NCBI GenBank assembly: GCA_964542985.1
Contig: CAZIWH010000003.1
Coordinates: 1 to 64,000 of the forward strand
Direction: 5' to 3'
Length of the DNA: 64,000 bases
Source: QNYQ01 sp964542985
Lineage (GTDB): Archaea > Thermoproteota > Thermoprotei_A > Sulfolobales > Pyrodictiaceae
The notes beneath the pieces are model-generated. The model had not been told where the DNA came from. It searched no databases and worked only from the letters and a program-made list of their open reading frames with translations. This document shows positions 16,405 to 25,993 of the stretch, in pieces. The stretch's first letter is position 1, and each line of letters opens with the position of its first letter. The position numbers and the translations under genes were made by a program.

Positions 16405-16877
16405 GTGACGATGGCCTCCTCGTGCGCCGGATAAGGGAAGGCACAGTCATAGATCACATCCCTGCAGGCAGGGCGCTCACAGTGCTGAGGATACTTGGCA
16501 TAACCGGCAGGGAGGGCTACAAGGTAGCAGTGGTGATGAATGTTGAGAGCCATAAGCTGGGCAAGAAGGATATAGTGAAGATAGAGGGCCGCATGCTGTC
16601 CCCCAGCGAGGTCAACAAGATAGCTCTGGTCGCCCCGAGCGCGACGATAAACATAGTCAGGGACTACAAGGTAGTCGAGAAGCAGAAGGTCAGCCTCCCC
16701 GATAGGATAGACGACATACTCTCCTGCCCCAACCCCACTTGTATAACGAGACAGCCAAGAGAGCATCTCGTGTCGAGGTTCCGCGTCCTCTCCCGCCGGC
16801 CCGTAAGGCTCCAGTGCATCTACTGTGGTACAATACTCGACGAGGACGACGTAATGAGGCAGCTCATGGAGGGTTGA
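16401..16877 (+). CDS. pyrI: Aspartate carbamoyltransferase, regulatory chain
   Basis: 158 residues. The N-terminal allosteric nucleotide-binding domain contains IDHIPAGRALTVLRILGI. The C-terminal zinc domain has C109, C114, C139 and C142 (CPNPTC ... CIYCG) and contacts PyrB. This arrangement implies feedback control by CTP and other nucleotides, as in other archaeal ATCases. Start ATG/GTG region overlaps the pyrB stop by 4 bp. Confidence 0.96.
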   Translation: MSDDGLLVRRIREGTVIDHIPAGRALTVLRILGITGREGYKVAVVMNVESHKLGKKDIVKIEGRMLSPSEVNKIALVAPSATINIVRDYKVVEKQKVSLPDRIDDILSCPNPTCITRQPREHLVSRFRVLSRRPVRLQCIYCGTILDEDDVMRQLMEG

Positions 16878-16883
16878 AGCCAC

Positions 16884-17636
16884 TTGGCGCCAGGCAACCC
16901 GGTATACAGTAGCCTTGAGCTGAGCCGACTCCACTGGCGCGGTGGAGGCGTGAGCCTCCTAGTCTACAGGCCCGTGGGCAGCTCGGCTATCGGGGCCGCC
17001 ACGAGGCCCGGCAGGTTCATCATGTTCTGGTATCCGGGCGTTGAATCCATACCTCTCGCCCCCTTCCCCGCCCCAGGCGGCATAGGGCTTCTAGTCAAGA
17101 CTCGGGGCGAGACCACGCGGCTCCTCGTAGAGAAGCCCCCTAGATGGGCAGGCGCCATAGGCCCGCTCGGCAGGGAAGCACAGCTGCCCCGGGGCAGGTG
17201 GCTCCTAGTAGCCGGGGGCACGGGGGCTGCTGCGGCGCTGCAAGCCGCGTGGAGCACGGGCACTGGGATCCTAGTCTACGGTGTCAGGAGCGCAGCCGAA
17301 GCGGCACCCCTCCAGGGCTTCATTCCCCCGGGCTGCTCGCTGCGTTACGCCTCGGAAGACGGGAGCATAGGGTTCCACGGGACAGTCGTGGAGGCCGCGG
17401 CGGAGCTGTGGCGCAGCGGCGGCTTCGACCATGTCTTTGCCGCCGGACCCCCAGCAATGCTCTGCGCCATAGCCGAAGTGCTTCCCTCGGAGCGGCTCTA
17501 CGTCTCCCTCGAGGCCCATGTGCGCTGTGGCCTCGGCTTCTGCGGGAAGTGCGGCCTCGGCGGGGGCGAGAAGCTGCTATGCCGGGACGGGACTGTATAC
17601 CCTTGGCGCGTGGCCAGGAGGCTCCTAGACTGCTAG
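16884..17636 (+). CDS. pyrK: Dihydroorotate dehydrogenase electron-transfer subunit
   Basis: 250 residues of the ferredoxin-NADP reductase-like PyrK family. An FAD domain is followed by an NAD-binding VAGGTGAAAALQAA loop (109-122), and the C-terminal [2Fe-2S] cluster is set by C215, C220, C223 and C233 (RCGLGFCGKCG ... LLC). Passes electrons from type 1B PyrD to NAD. TTG start at 16884. The partner pyrD is not in this operon or window. Confidence 0.88.
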   Translation: MAPGNPVYSSLELSRLHWRGGGVSLLVYRPVGSSAIGAATRPGRFIMFWYPGVESIPLAPFPAPGGIGLLVKTRGETTRLLVEKPPRWAGAIGPLGREAQLPRGRWLLVAGGTGAAAALQAAWSTGTGILVYGVRSAAEAAPLQGFIPPGCSLRYASEDGSIGFHGTVVEAAAELWRSGGFDHVFAAGPPAMLCAIAEVLPSERLYVSLEAHVRCGLGFCGKCGLGGGEKLLCRDGTVYPWRVARRLLDC

Positions 17637-18853
17637 CGGTCTGTGGCCTTCTCCACGACCCCTCGGCGGGGATGAGGGGAGAGGAGGCCTGCATAGTAGC
17701 GAGGGATGGCATCATAATCGAGGTGCGCGAGGAGCCGCCCAGCAGCGCCCTCGTGCTCGACGCTAGGCCCGTAGGCGGCCTTGTGCTGCCAGGCCTCGTC
17801 GACATACATGTCCATCTACGTGGCCTTGGCCTCGCATACAAGGAGGACGAGCGCAGTGGCACCATGGCCGCAGCGTCCTCCGGCATAACCCTTGTAGCGG
17901 ATATGCCCAACACTGTGCCCCGCCTGAATACGCCGGCAACGCTCGCAGAGAAGCTGAAGGCCCTCCAGCGGGGCGCCGTAGTAGAGTACAGGGTTTACGC
18001 CGCTGTCCCGCCACGGCACCTAGAGCCCGGGAGGCTGCTCGCTCACCCCTGCGTAGCAGGCTTCAAGCTATACCCCTCCGACCTCGAGCGCCGCCACAGC
18101 CAGGTTGAACGCGCCCTCTCTCTCCACGGAGTCCTCGTGGCGCTTCACCCAGAGCTCCCCGAGGCCGAGAAGCCCCCCGTGGAGCCCGGCGGCTCGCAGA
18201 GAAGCCTCAGGGGATGCCACTGGGAGACAGCAGCCGTGGACTACGTCGCCGAGGCCTACGCCCCGGAGGCGAGGGTGCACGTTACGCACGTGAGCTGCCC
18301 CTCGAGCATAGAGGCGGCGAAGCGCCACGGCTTCACCGTGGACGTGACGCCCCACCACCTCCTCCTTGAGCCCCAGCCGGGGTGCTTGAGTCACGTCAAC
18401 CCGCCGCTCCGCGGGGAGGCGGAGAGAATGGGCCTCCTCAAAGCCCTCCTCGAGGGCGCTGTGGACGCAGTGGCCAGTGACCATGCTCCACACGCGCCGT
18501 GGGAGAAGGGCGGCGACCCTCTACGCTGCCCGCCCGGGATAGCCTCAGCCGAGACCTGGCCCCTGGCACTCTACTGCCTAGTGGCTGCCGGCGCCTTAAG
18601 CCTTGGTGAGTACATAGTTCTCGCCTCCCAGAGGCCTGCGAGGATAATTGGCGCGGAGAGATGCCTCCAGCCGGGATGCCCGGCCTCAATAACGGTGCTG
18701 AAACCAACCCATGGAAGATACTGGCCACGGGGTTTGAGCAAGGCAGTGCTTACGCCCTGGACGGGTCGCAGGACATGCGCCGAGGCTCTTGCGTCAATAG
18801 TAGCCGGCACCCCCACCTACATGGCTCTGGGGCTCCCGCTGCGGAGAACATAG
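17603..18853 (+). CDS. pyrC: Dihydroorotase (class I)
   Basis: Cyclises carbamoyl-aspartate to dihydroorotate. Zinc ligands: HVHLR after GLVDI, the presumed carboxylated lysine in GFKLYPSD, PHHLLL, HVTHVS and the aspartate in ASDHAPHAPWEKG. The N-terminal strand (LLAVCGLLHDP) is read from TTG 17603, overlapping pyrK by 34 bp; ATG 17672 would remove that strand. About 416 residues, normal for class I. The far longer open frame upstream (from 17144) is only the shadow of pyrK. Last gene of the operon; it overlaps a convergent membrane-protein gene by 37 bp. Confidence 0.93.
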   Translation: MARGQEAPRLLAVCGLLHDPSAGMRGEEACIVARDGIIIEVREEPPSSALVLDARPVGGLVLPGLVDIHVHLRGLGLAYKEDERSGTMAAASSGITLVADMPNTVPRLNTPATLAEKLKALQRGAVVEYRVYAAVPPRHLEPGRLLAHPCVAGFKLYPSDLERRHSQVERALSLHGVLVALHPELPEAEKPPVEPGGSQRSLRGCHWETAAVDYVAEAYAPEARVHVTHVSCPSSIEAAKRHGFTVDVTPHHLLLEPQPGCLSHVNPPLRGEAERMGLLKALLEGAVDAVASDHAPHAPWEKGGDPLRCPPGIASAETWPLALYCLVAAGALSLGEYIVLASQRPARIIGAERCLQPGCPASITVLKPTHGRYWPRGLSKAVLTPWTGRRTCAEALASIVAGTPTYMALGLPLRRT

Positions 18854-19167
18854 GCCAGGTCACGTAGGAGGAACCTGCCTGGCGCTTCCAGCCTCCTAGC
18901 CATCACGGAGTGTATCATGCCGCCAACCCTCTGCCCAGCGAAGTACGCAGCTATGAACGCGGCCAGCAGGTATAGCCCGGGTCCGCTCAGCCCTGCCCCA
19001 GCAGCCCGCCGGAGGAGGGCAACGAGGGGCACCGGCGCGTGGACGGCGAGTATCCACTCAAGCCTGCTCCCGACGCGCTTAGCGTAGGCCCTCCAGTAGC
19101 CGGCCACAATGTTTACCCCGAAGGTGATGGCTAGGCCGGCGGCGGCCAGGCTAGGGTTTATCGTCAC
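18817..19167 (-). CDS. Small membrane protein, unknown
   Basis: 116 residues with about three hydrophobic segments (NPSLAAAGLAITFGVNIVAG; ILAVHAPVPLVALL; GLYLLAAFIAAYFAGQ) and a basic C-terminal tail. I recognise no family. Its 3' end runs 37 bp into the 3' end of pyrC on the other strand. The coding case rests on the membrane pattern and lack of a better frame. Confidence 0.6.
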   Translation of the reverse strand: MTINPSLAAAGLAITFGVNIVAGYWRAYAKRVGSRLEWILAVHAPVPLVALLRRAAGAGLSGPGLYLLAAFIAAYFAGQRVGGMIHSVMARRLEAPGRFLLRDLAYVLRSGSPRAM

Positions 19168-19227
19168 AAGACATCCCCTCCGGGGGAGGGATATGCTGCC
19201 CGTTACACACGAAAATGTTTTCCCCCG

Positions 19228-19539
19228 TTATTCTCGGAGCCGCCGTTTCTCGTCTCGTAGCCTCCTCAGCTCTTTTGCAATTAGACGCAGGGTCTCAAGC
19301 TTAGAACCGGCCCTGTCAACGATTATCCGCTTCTTCTGATCCCACCACCTCCTGGGATAACGTGCCTCCTCGAGGACGGGATTTAGCCCAAGCCTCTTGG
19401 CGGCCTCAACTATCTCCTCCGGCCTAGGCCTACGCACGGCCTCCCGCCGTGGAATCTTTCGCCCCTCCCCCCGGCTCAACGTTGAGTCGAGATAAGCCGG
19501 CCATACCACTACGCGCTTACCTCTAAGCTCCCGGCTCAA
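19228..19539 (-). CDS. srp19: Signal recognition particle 19 kDa protein
   Basis: 103 residues. Diagnostic features are the N-terminal VVWPAYLDSTLSRGEGRKIP, PRPEEIVEAAKRLGLNP and the ARYPRRWWDQKKRIIVDRAG stretch that contacts SRP RNA helices 6 and 8. It assembles with 7S RNA before SRP54 binding. Basic tail as usual. It precedes the permease gene on the same strand order by a 65-bp gap without clear signals. Confidence 0.93.
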   Translation of the reverse strand: MSRELRGKRVVVWPAYLDSTLSRGEGRKIPRREAVRRPRPEEIVEAAKRLGLNPVLEEARYPRRWWDQKKRIIVDRAGSKLETLRLIAKELRRLRDEKRRLRE

Positions 19540-19604
19540 GGCGGCGCTCCCAGGAGCCGGTTCCTTGTACGCTGCCGTCTTATGTTTCCGTGTTCTCGTG
19601 TGGG

Positions 19605-20825
19605 CTACTCGTAGCGAAGCGCCTCCGCTGGCGGTATCTTCGCGGCCTTGTAGGCGGGGAACACGCTGCCTGTTACACCAACTACCACGGTCATCACAAG
19701 AGTGTTAAGCAGCAGGCCCGGAGTTACGGCAGGTGGTGCCTTGATAACAATGGTCTGCGCTCCCTTTATGACCATGCCCTTACCTGCCAGCACATGAGCA
19801 GCCGCAACTCCTGCGGCGATGCCCACTATTGAGCCTAGCAGGCTCATAATTAATGCTTCTAGCAGTATCATAGCCACTACCTCGCCGTTAGTGAACCCTA
19901 TAGCTTTGAGCACCCCGATCTCCCTGGTTCTCTCCATTACCGATGTTATCATTGTAGCAGCGACACCTGTGACCGCTACAGCGAAGGCGGCACTCCCGGC
20001 CGCGAGTGTGACGAACTTCATAGCAGTAGTGACCGAAGCTACGACCCTAGATATCTCAATAAGGGAGATAACGCCCACCTTATCCCCATAGACGTCCCTA
20101 AGGTACTTTGTAAGGTTCTCCACGTAGGCTGGATTCCTTGTAACGACTATAATGCCGCTCCAGTGCTTCATGTCGAGAAGCCTCGGGCCCGCGCTCAGCG
20201 GGAGAAATACCGTCAAGTCGGGGTTCACGAAGAACGCGTTCCCGAATTCCCTTAGGACACCAGTCACAATAACGTTTACACTCTTTGTATGTAGCTTGCC
20301 CGCTTTAAATACATAGTAGGTAAGCGTCAGCACATCGCCGACATTATAGTAGCGGCGGCCGCTCTGGTCATAAGCTATGTAGTGGCCTATCACGGCGCTT
20401 GCAGATTGCGAGGGCGGCGGAATGCTTCCCACTTCGAGCCGGAGCTTCCCAAGAGCATGGAAGAATACATTCATGTCAACGGCATATACCGCTACGTTAA
20501 GCGTCCGTCCCCCTTGTCTAACCTCGGCCCTCATGCTATAGAAAGGGGTCACTGCTTCAACCCCCGGCAGGGAGCGAAGGAAGTCTAGATCGGCTGCCGT
20601 CATCTGGTAGCTGCTTCCCGGGACGAGCACGATAAGGTTCTGGCCGAGGCCCTCAAGCTGGTGAATAACATAGTTCGAGTAGCCCTGCACGACACCCAGT
20701 ATCGCCACGAGCGCCATGGGGCCTATTGCTATCCCCAGCACCGTCAAGAGGCTGCGTACTCTGCGTTCGGTCAGCGCCTTGGCAGAGTACCTTGCCAGGT
20801 CAGGAAGCTCCCCCAGAAGGCCCAT
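19605..20825 (-). CDS. MacB/FtsX-type ABC transporter permease
   Basis: About 406 residues from ATG 20825, which follows a GGAGGGAGGG ribosome site; an upstream in-frame start (20873) would extend 74 bp into the preceding gene. Architecture is one N-terminal membrane helix (SLLTVLGIAIGPMALVAIL), a large extracellular MacB periplasmic-like domain (about 50-270), then three C-terminal helices (FtsX domain, TREIGVLKAIGFTNGEV ...). Such permeases work mechanically on extracytoplasmic partners and often do not carry substrate across. Forms a unit with the upstream exported protein and ATPase. Confidence 0.9.
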   Translation of the reverse strand: MGLLGELPDLARYSAKALTERRVRSLLTVLGIAIGPMALVAILGVVQGYSNYVIHQLEGLGQNLIVLVPGSSYQMTAADLDFLRSLPGVEAVTPFYSMRAEVRQGGRTLNVAVYAVDMNVFFHALGKLRLEVGSIPPPSQSASAVIGHYIAYDQSGRRYYNVGDVLTLTYYVFKAGKLHTKSVNVIVTGVLREFGNAFFVNPDLTVFLPLSAGPRLLDMKHWSGIIVVTRNPAYVENLTKYLRDVYGDKVGVISLIEISRVVASVTTAMKFVTLAAGSAAFAVAVTGVAATMITSVMERTREIGVLKAIGFTNGEVVAMILLEALIMSLLGSIVGIAAGVAAAHVLAGKGMVIKGAQTIVIKAPPAVTPGLLLNTLVMTVVVGVTGSVFPAYKAAKIPPAEALRYE

Positions 20826-23800
20826 CCGCGCCCTCCCTCCTAGCCTCATCCTCGAGGAGCTGGCGGCCCTCAAGCAGCTCTTCTGGAATCGCCTCGCCTC
20901 TCCTATGCCTTCTCAGCAAGGCTGTAGCCACGAGCACGGAGACGGCAGCGGCGAGGACATAGGTCCACCTAAGCGGTTCTTCCGTGTGCTTTTCTGCCAG
21001 CTGCTTGACGGGTGCCGTGGGTTGAGGCTGCGGCACAGGAGTGACGTTGTACTCTGCTCGGTAGATGTAGCCGTACTCATCCATGTAGGTAACCGTGACC
21101 ATTACTGTACTCCGCGGCTTTGAGACATTGTAGAGTGTGAGCTTGAAGGGGGTCTCGCTGCCAGGGTCTAAGCTGCCTACGATATAGGTTGCCGTTGCGT
21201 TCCCGGAGCGAGCCTCAACTATGACGTTCTCGGCTGTCTCGACCCCCAGGTTGGCCACGCTTCCTCTAACCGTTACTTCTACACCGGTCGCCGTGGCCTT
21301 GAGGCTGCGAGCGAGAACGCGCACTGGCGGCTCAAGCACCGAGGCTATGGTTGCATTAAACATGTGCTTGTAGCCTAACGCGTCATCGTAGACGACGGCT
21401 ACCATGCCGCTGAACGTGTAGGTCTTCGTGCCCGCGAAGCTGCTCGGGTTGAAGACTAGCTGGAACACTATCTTCTTGGTCGTGTTAGGCGGCAGCACCG
21501 TGAGGTAAGCGAGCGGCCTAACCGGGTACGCTGCCTGGCCTAGAGGCATTAAGTAAACGTAGACGTTGTAGGCGGCGACGCTCCCCCGGTTCGAGACATA
21601 GATCGTTACGTTCGCCACGCCCCCTCTCATAGGCGCCCTTGGACTACTCCACACAAGCAGCGGCTCAGCGCCCCCTGTGGAGGGGAGGCGGAGCGTGGCA
21701 GTGGTGCTTTGGAGCACGCTCAGCTCGTCGCGCCACAGGGCAACCAGTATGGCGCGTGGAGAGCGAAGCGGTTTCTCGACAGCCACGGTGGCCTCGTAGA
21801 GCAGAGGATCGCTATACTTGAGCCCGGATAGGCTTGCAGCTCCGTCTAGCCCCTTTAGTCTCTCCAGCAGCTTCTTGGGCAGGGCCTGCAGCAGCCCAGC
21901 CCCGGTCCCGGCGGGGCGAAGCACGACCACACTGTCGCCATCGCTTGGGTCGCGCAGGCCAGCTGGAAGGAGCAGCCGGAGCGAGACCAGGCCGGACACG
22001 AGGCGAGGATCAATGTCTACGAGCAACATGAGCTTCGCGGTTCTCGAGCCAGGTGTGGGTGTCGTAGCCCACCAAGCGGTGACGGGGATGACAGCCTCTG
22101 CCGGGGAGGCGAGCTGCAGCCTCAATGAGAGAGCCGCGTGCCGGCTCAGCGTGGCACCATATACTCTCACGGTGTAGTGGGCTTCAAGCACCGGGTTGCC
22201 CGGCTTACGTGGCACATCTACGTAGAGCACCGTGGTGCAGAATCCANNNNNNNNNNACTGCGTCGCAGAGACCCGTGGTAGAGTTGAAACCTCCACCCGT
22301 GAGGTGGAGCCGGAGGCCTTGCACAGTCCAGGGGCCTGGGTTGTAGATGGTTACTTGCAATGGTGCATTGACATCCCCGGGGAGCACCATGAGGGGGCTG
22401 CCTGTGGGTGATACCCAGTACGCTGAGACAAGGCGCAACGCTTGTACATACCTAGAGGGCTCCTCTATGCTGAGAAGCACTGGGAACACGTGTCTACCTA
22501 TTATGACGCCCGTCTGGCCCTGGTAGCTGTAGAGCACTACGGCGCCGAGACGATGGAGCCCGGGTGGAGCAGAAGAGACATTCAATGTAAACACTAGGCT
22601 GCATTGCGTCCCCGGAGCGACTGTGGCGTCAAGACAGCTCCCCTCAAGCGATAACTGGCGTACGCCGCGAGGGAGCCCGGAGAGATTGGCGGAGACCACG
22701 TGGACGGGGCTGGGAGCAGTGTTCGCCAGAACAATGCGAAGCTCAACTCTGCCTGAACCGGGCAGCACCACAACCGGGCTCGTGGAGGCGTTCAACAACA
22801 CGATGGGCTGTTCTCTGGGCACAGGTAACTGGGCCTCCAGCGAGGCGTGAGCAACATAGCTGCCTCCCGCCGGCGTGGCGAGGGAGAGCGTCAAGTTAAG
22901 CACCACAATAGCTTCGTTGACCCCGCCGGGGACAACGATACCCGGGACAGCAACCTCAATCATTGAGGCGTCGCCGGCGGCGGCCACGATGCGCGCATAG
23001 CTCCTAGGAGCCCCTGCCCGTAGGCCCGCGGGCGGGAGAGGCTTGGCCGAGACTGCGACGTTCGTAACTCTGTCGCTGCCACGGTAGAGGATTAGGGTAC
23101 GGGCCTCAAGCCCGTAACCCCTATCGCCTCCCGCGACCCAGGAGGACCAGTAAGCCTGCAGCAGGCTGAGCGCTGGCCTCCTCTCGGCCACGGGGAAGCC
23201 GAGCCTAACCGTGGCCGGGATCCAGGTGACCGTGTCCCCCTTCTCGACGCGCAGGTCAAGCTTGAGAGCCCCGGTGTAGTTGCCCGGCCGGCTGGCGGTG
23301 TTTAGGCGGAATGATAGTGGGAAGCTGTCCCCGTAGCCTAGCCTCAGCTGCTGGAAGCCGGAGAGCTGTTGTGAGGACGCCGCCTCGAAGCCGCTAGGGA
23401 GGCTGAGGCTATAATTTACCCCAGTCACGGTCCAGGGCTCAAGCAGCTGCAGCTCAACCCGATATGCAGCATTCCTTTCACTGGGCGCAGCGTAGCCGTC
23501 AACCCACCCCGCGTACAGCAGCGCAAGCCTGGGCACCGGCGGCTTAGACACCTCCACTGTCGTGTTCAGTTTAACACTCCTGGCCAGCGTTATGTTGCAG
23601 ACTGTGCATGTGTAGTTAAGCGTGACCCTCAGCGTGTAGTTCCCCGGCTCGGTGCCCGGTGGAACGAAGACCCCGCTTATCCTCACTGTCGCTGACTCGT
23701 TCCCGGTAAGTCCTCTGAGCCGGACAATAGCCCTATGGGGGCTCCAGCCGCCAGGGAGCACGACCTCGACTGTGAGGTTCTCCACCGCCTCGGGTCCATG

Positions 23801-24340
23801 GTTGGTCACGTTGAGGCTCAGCGTCGCCCCCTCGGTGCCCGGGTAGTTGAAGGGACTCAGCCTGGCCTTGGAGATAGTGAGCCCCGCTCTCGGACACCCC
23901 TTAACTTCCAACGCTAGAGTGATGTTCTGTCTCACGGTGGAGCCGTCAACATATATAACCAATGCCTTGATTATGATAGTGTAGTTGCCCGGAGTCACGT
24001 CCTTCGCTGCCGAAAGATTAACGGTGAAACTCCTAGCCTCGCCTGGCAGAACGCCCATACCCCAGACAAGCCTGCCGGGAGAGACGCTGATCCCAGTCGG
24101 GGCAGCTACGGTGAGCACCACATACTCCGCGGGATTCTGGCCGGGAGAGTAGAGCAAGCTGAAGCTGAGCGATGCATTGCCCCCAGGGACGAGGTAGGGC
24201 CCACAGGGACCCGAGACGCTGCTCTTCAGGAGCACGAGCGGCTCGGTCGATGCGCCCCCGATAGGCGCTGCAAGCACAGTTGCCAGCAGAAGCACCGACA
24301 TATATATGAGGCGCCTATCCAACACCGTCCTAACCTCCAT
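20800..24340 (-). CDS. Very large exported protein (NEW3/CARDB-like repeats), split by an assembly gap
   Basis: The two open halves (24340 down to the gap and from the gap to 20800) continue one another in sense; the frame changes only because the 10-N gap at 22247-22256 has arbitrary length. The joined product is about 1,175 residues. It has an N-terminal signal peptide (LIYMSVLLLATVLAAPIGG), several beta-sandwich repeats rich in APTG, PGNYT and NVTNHGPEAVENLTVEV phrases typical of NEW3/CARDB (COG1361) domains, many N-x-S/T sites, and a C-terminal membrane helix (WTYVLAAAVSVLVATALL) with a charged tail. It overlaps the ATPase gene by 11 bp and the permease gene by 26 bp, so the three are translated together. 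Probably a surface subunit of the ABC complex. Confidence 0.82.
22247..22256. other. Assembly gap (10 N)
   Basis: Ten unknown bases inside the exported-protein gene. Flanking codons read TTGLCDA on one side and GFCTTVLYV on the other in a different frame, so the true gap is not 10 bases long modulo 3. Confidence 0.99.
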
Positions 24341-25163
24341 GCCCAGTCGGCGGCACAGTGGCTAGTATGCACCTACTCGGATCCGGCCTCTGCTCGCCTA
24401 CGAGCTTTCCATCTCGTATCAGGTAGATTTTCTTTGTGCAGTTGGCTACTTCCGGGTCATGTGTGACAACTACTATTGTAAGACCCTCCACCCTGTTCAG
24501 CCTAGTGAACAGCTCTACCACGAGCCGCGCAGTGGCCCGGTCAAGCGCCCCCGTCGGCTCATCCGCGAGCACGAGGAGCGGCCGACCAACAATAGCCCTC
24601 GCTATGGCTACGCGTTGCTGCTGGCCACCGCTCAACTGGAGAGGCTTCTTCCGCAGCCACTGGGGCTCGCCGCCCGCTTCCAGGAGGGCTCTCAGCACGA
24701 GCCTCTTCCTATGGCTACGTGGCACACCCCGCGGGATGAGAGGCAGCTCTATGTTCTCATACACGGTCAGCCTGTTTATTAGGTTGAACTGCTGGAACAC
24801 GAACCCTATGAACCTATTCCTTATCCGCGCCCTAGCCCTGTCGCCCAGCCTCCCAACATCTACACCCATGAGAAGCACCTTGCCCCTGGTCGGGACGTCG
24901 AGAAGGCCGGCCATGTTGAGCAGCGTGCTCTTCCCACTCCCGCTGGGCCCCATTATCGCCACATACTCTCCTCGGTGCACTGTGAGGCTGAGGCCGCGCA
25001 GCGCATATACAAAGGTCTCGCCTACACGGTACACCTTGTGCACGTCCACGAGCTGCAACAGAGGACGACCGTGGAAGGGGCTCCGTCCAAGGGTACTCTC
25101 CGCACCCTCCCCTACGGCCCGATAATCCGTCTTCATAGCCCCCAGCATGTATACTGCCTCCAA
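24330..25163 (-). CDS. MacB/LolD-type ABC transporter ATPase
   Basis: 277 residues. Walker A GPSGSGKST, Q loop VFQQFNLINRLTVYENIELP, signature LSGGQQQRVAIARAI, Walker B VLADEPTGALD and the switch histidine in VVTHDPEVA are all intact; the QQFNL...ENIELP form is typical of the MacB/LolD/FtsE group. About 35 N-terminal residues precede the domain, and ATG codons 6 or 10 are possible starts. First gene of the three-gene system ending at 19605. Confidence 0.93.
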   Translation of the reverse strand: MEAVYMLGAMKTDYRAVGEGAESTLGRSPFHGRPLLQLVDVHKVYRVGETFVYALRGLSLTVHRGEYVAIMGPSGSGKSTLLNMAGLLDVPTRGKVLLMGVDVGRLGDRARARIRNRFIGFVFQQFNLINRLTVYENIELPLIPRGVPRSHRKRLVLRALLEAGGEPQWLRKKPLQLSGGQQQRVAIARAIVGRPLLVLADEPTGALDRATARLVVELFTRLNRVEGLTIVVVTHDPEVANCTKKIYLIRDGKLVGEQRPDPSRCILATVPPTGHGG

Positions 25164-25255
25164 CGCGGGGAGGATGATTAGCCCTACCCCTGGCGAAGCG
25201 CTGGGTTCTATGAAAGGTAGTCAACGGCGGTGAAACGAAAAACCCGCAGCCCTCT

Positions 25256-25984
25256 TTGGTGCAACTACACTTCTACATGGGTGCACAAGCCGTGGCGAAG
25301 CTTGTGCGCTTCATAGGCAAGGATATTATACGCGAGAACGAGGAGAAGGCTAGGGCCCTCCGTCGCCTCTATGACGAAGCCGGAGTAATCGTGTTCGAGT
25401 TCCTCGGTGGCCCTGGAAGTGGTAAGACCAGCGTGATAGAGAGACTAGTCGAGAGACTCCTCAAGGACTACAAGCCCGAGGAGATAATCTACATCGGCGG
25501 CGACATAGCAACTACTCTCGACACCGAAAGGATAGCCAAGTACGGCGTTCGCCACGTGCAGATAAACACTGGCGGCACATGCCACCTAGAGGTGCCCCAC
25601 GTTGAGGCCGCGATAAAGGCCCTCGGCGGCCCCGAGGCGCTCAAGACAGCCAAAATAGTGATAATAGAGAACGTAGGAAACCTCATCTGTCCCTTCAACT
25701 TCCCCCTAGGTGCTCACGCTAGGATAATGGTTGCCGACGTGACGGAGGGAGAGGATAAGTTCATAAAGCATCCCCTCAGCACCAAGGTAAGCGACGTCAT
25801 AGTGATAAACAAGGTCGACCTAGTAGAGGCCATAGGTGTAAACCTTGACAAGATGATAGACGACGCGAGGAAACTGAACCCCCGCGCCCCCATAGTCCTC
25901 GTGAGCGCTAAGACCGGGCAGGGTATAGAGGAGCTCTACGAGATACTCCAGGACATAGCCACCTCTCGGGCCAAGCAGCGGTGA
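25256..25984 (+). CDS. hypB: Hydrogenase nickel insertion GTPase HypB
   Basis: 242 residues. P-loop GGPGSGKTS (51-59), the nickel/dimer-interface Cys-His in NTGGTCHLEVPH, ENVGNLICP and the NKVDL base motif define HypB. There is no histidine-rich N-terminal store. Powers nickel delivery to the hydrogenase large subunit encoded nearby. Start lies among TTG 25256, GTG 25259 and ATG 25277; a GAAAAACC element about 30 nt before suggests a leaderless message. hypA follows after 9 bp. Confidence 0.95.
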   Translation: MVQLHFYMGAQAVAKLVRFIGKDIIRENEEKARALRRLYDEAGVIVFEFLGGPGSGKTSVIERLVERLLKDYKPEEIIYIGGDIATTLDTERIAKYGVRHVQINTGGTCHLEVPHVEAAIKALGGPEALKTAKIVIIENVGNLICPFNFPLGAHARIMVADVTEGEDKFIKHPLSTKVSDVIVINKVDLVEAIGVNLDKMIDDARKLNPRAPIVLVSAKTGQGIEELYEILQDIATSRAKQR

Positions 25985-25993
25985 GTAGACGCG

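Noticed and set aside
17144..17602. Long N-terminal extension of PyrC
   Set aside because: This part is the alternative frame of pyrK; the dihydroorotase fold begins only after about 17603.
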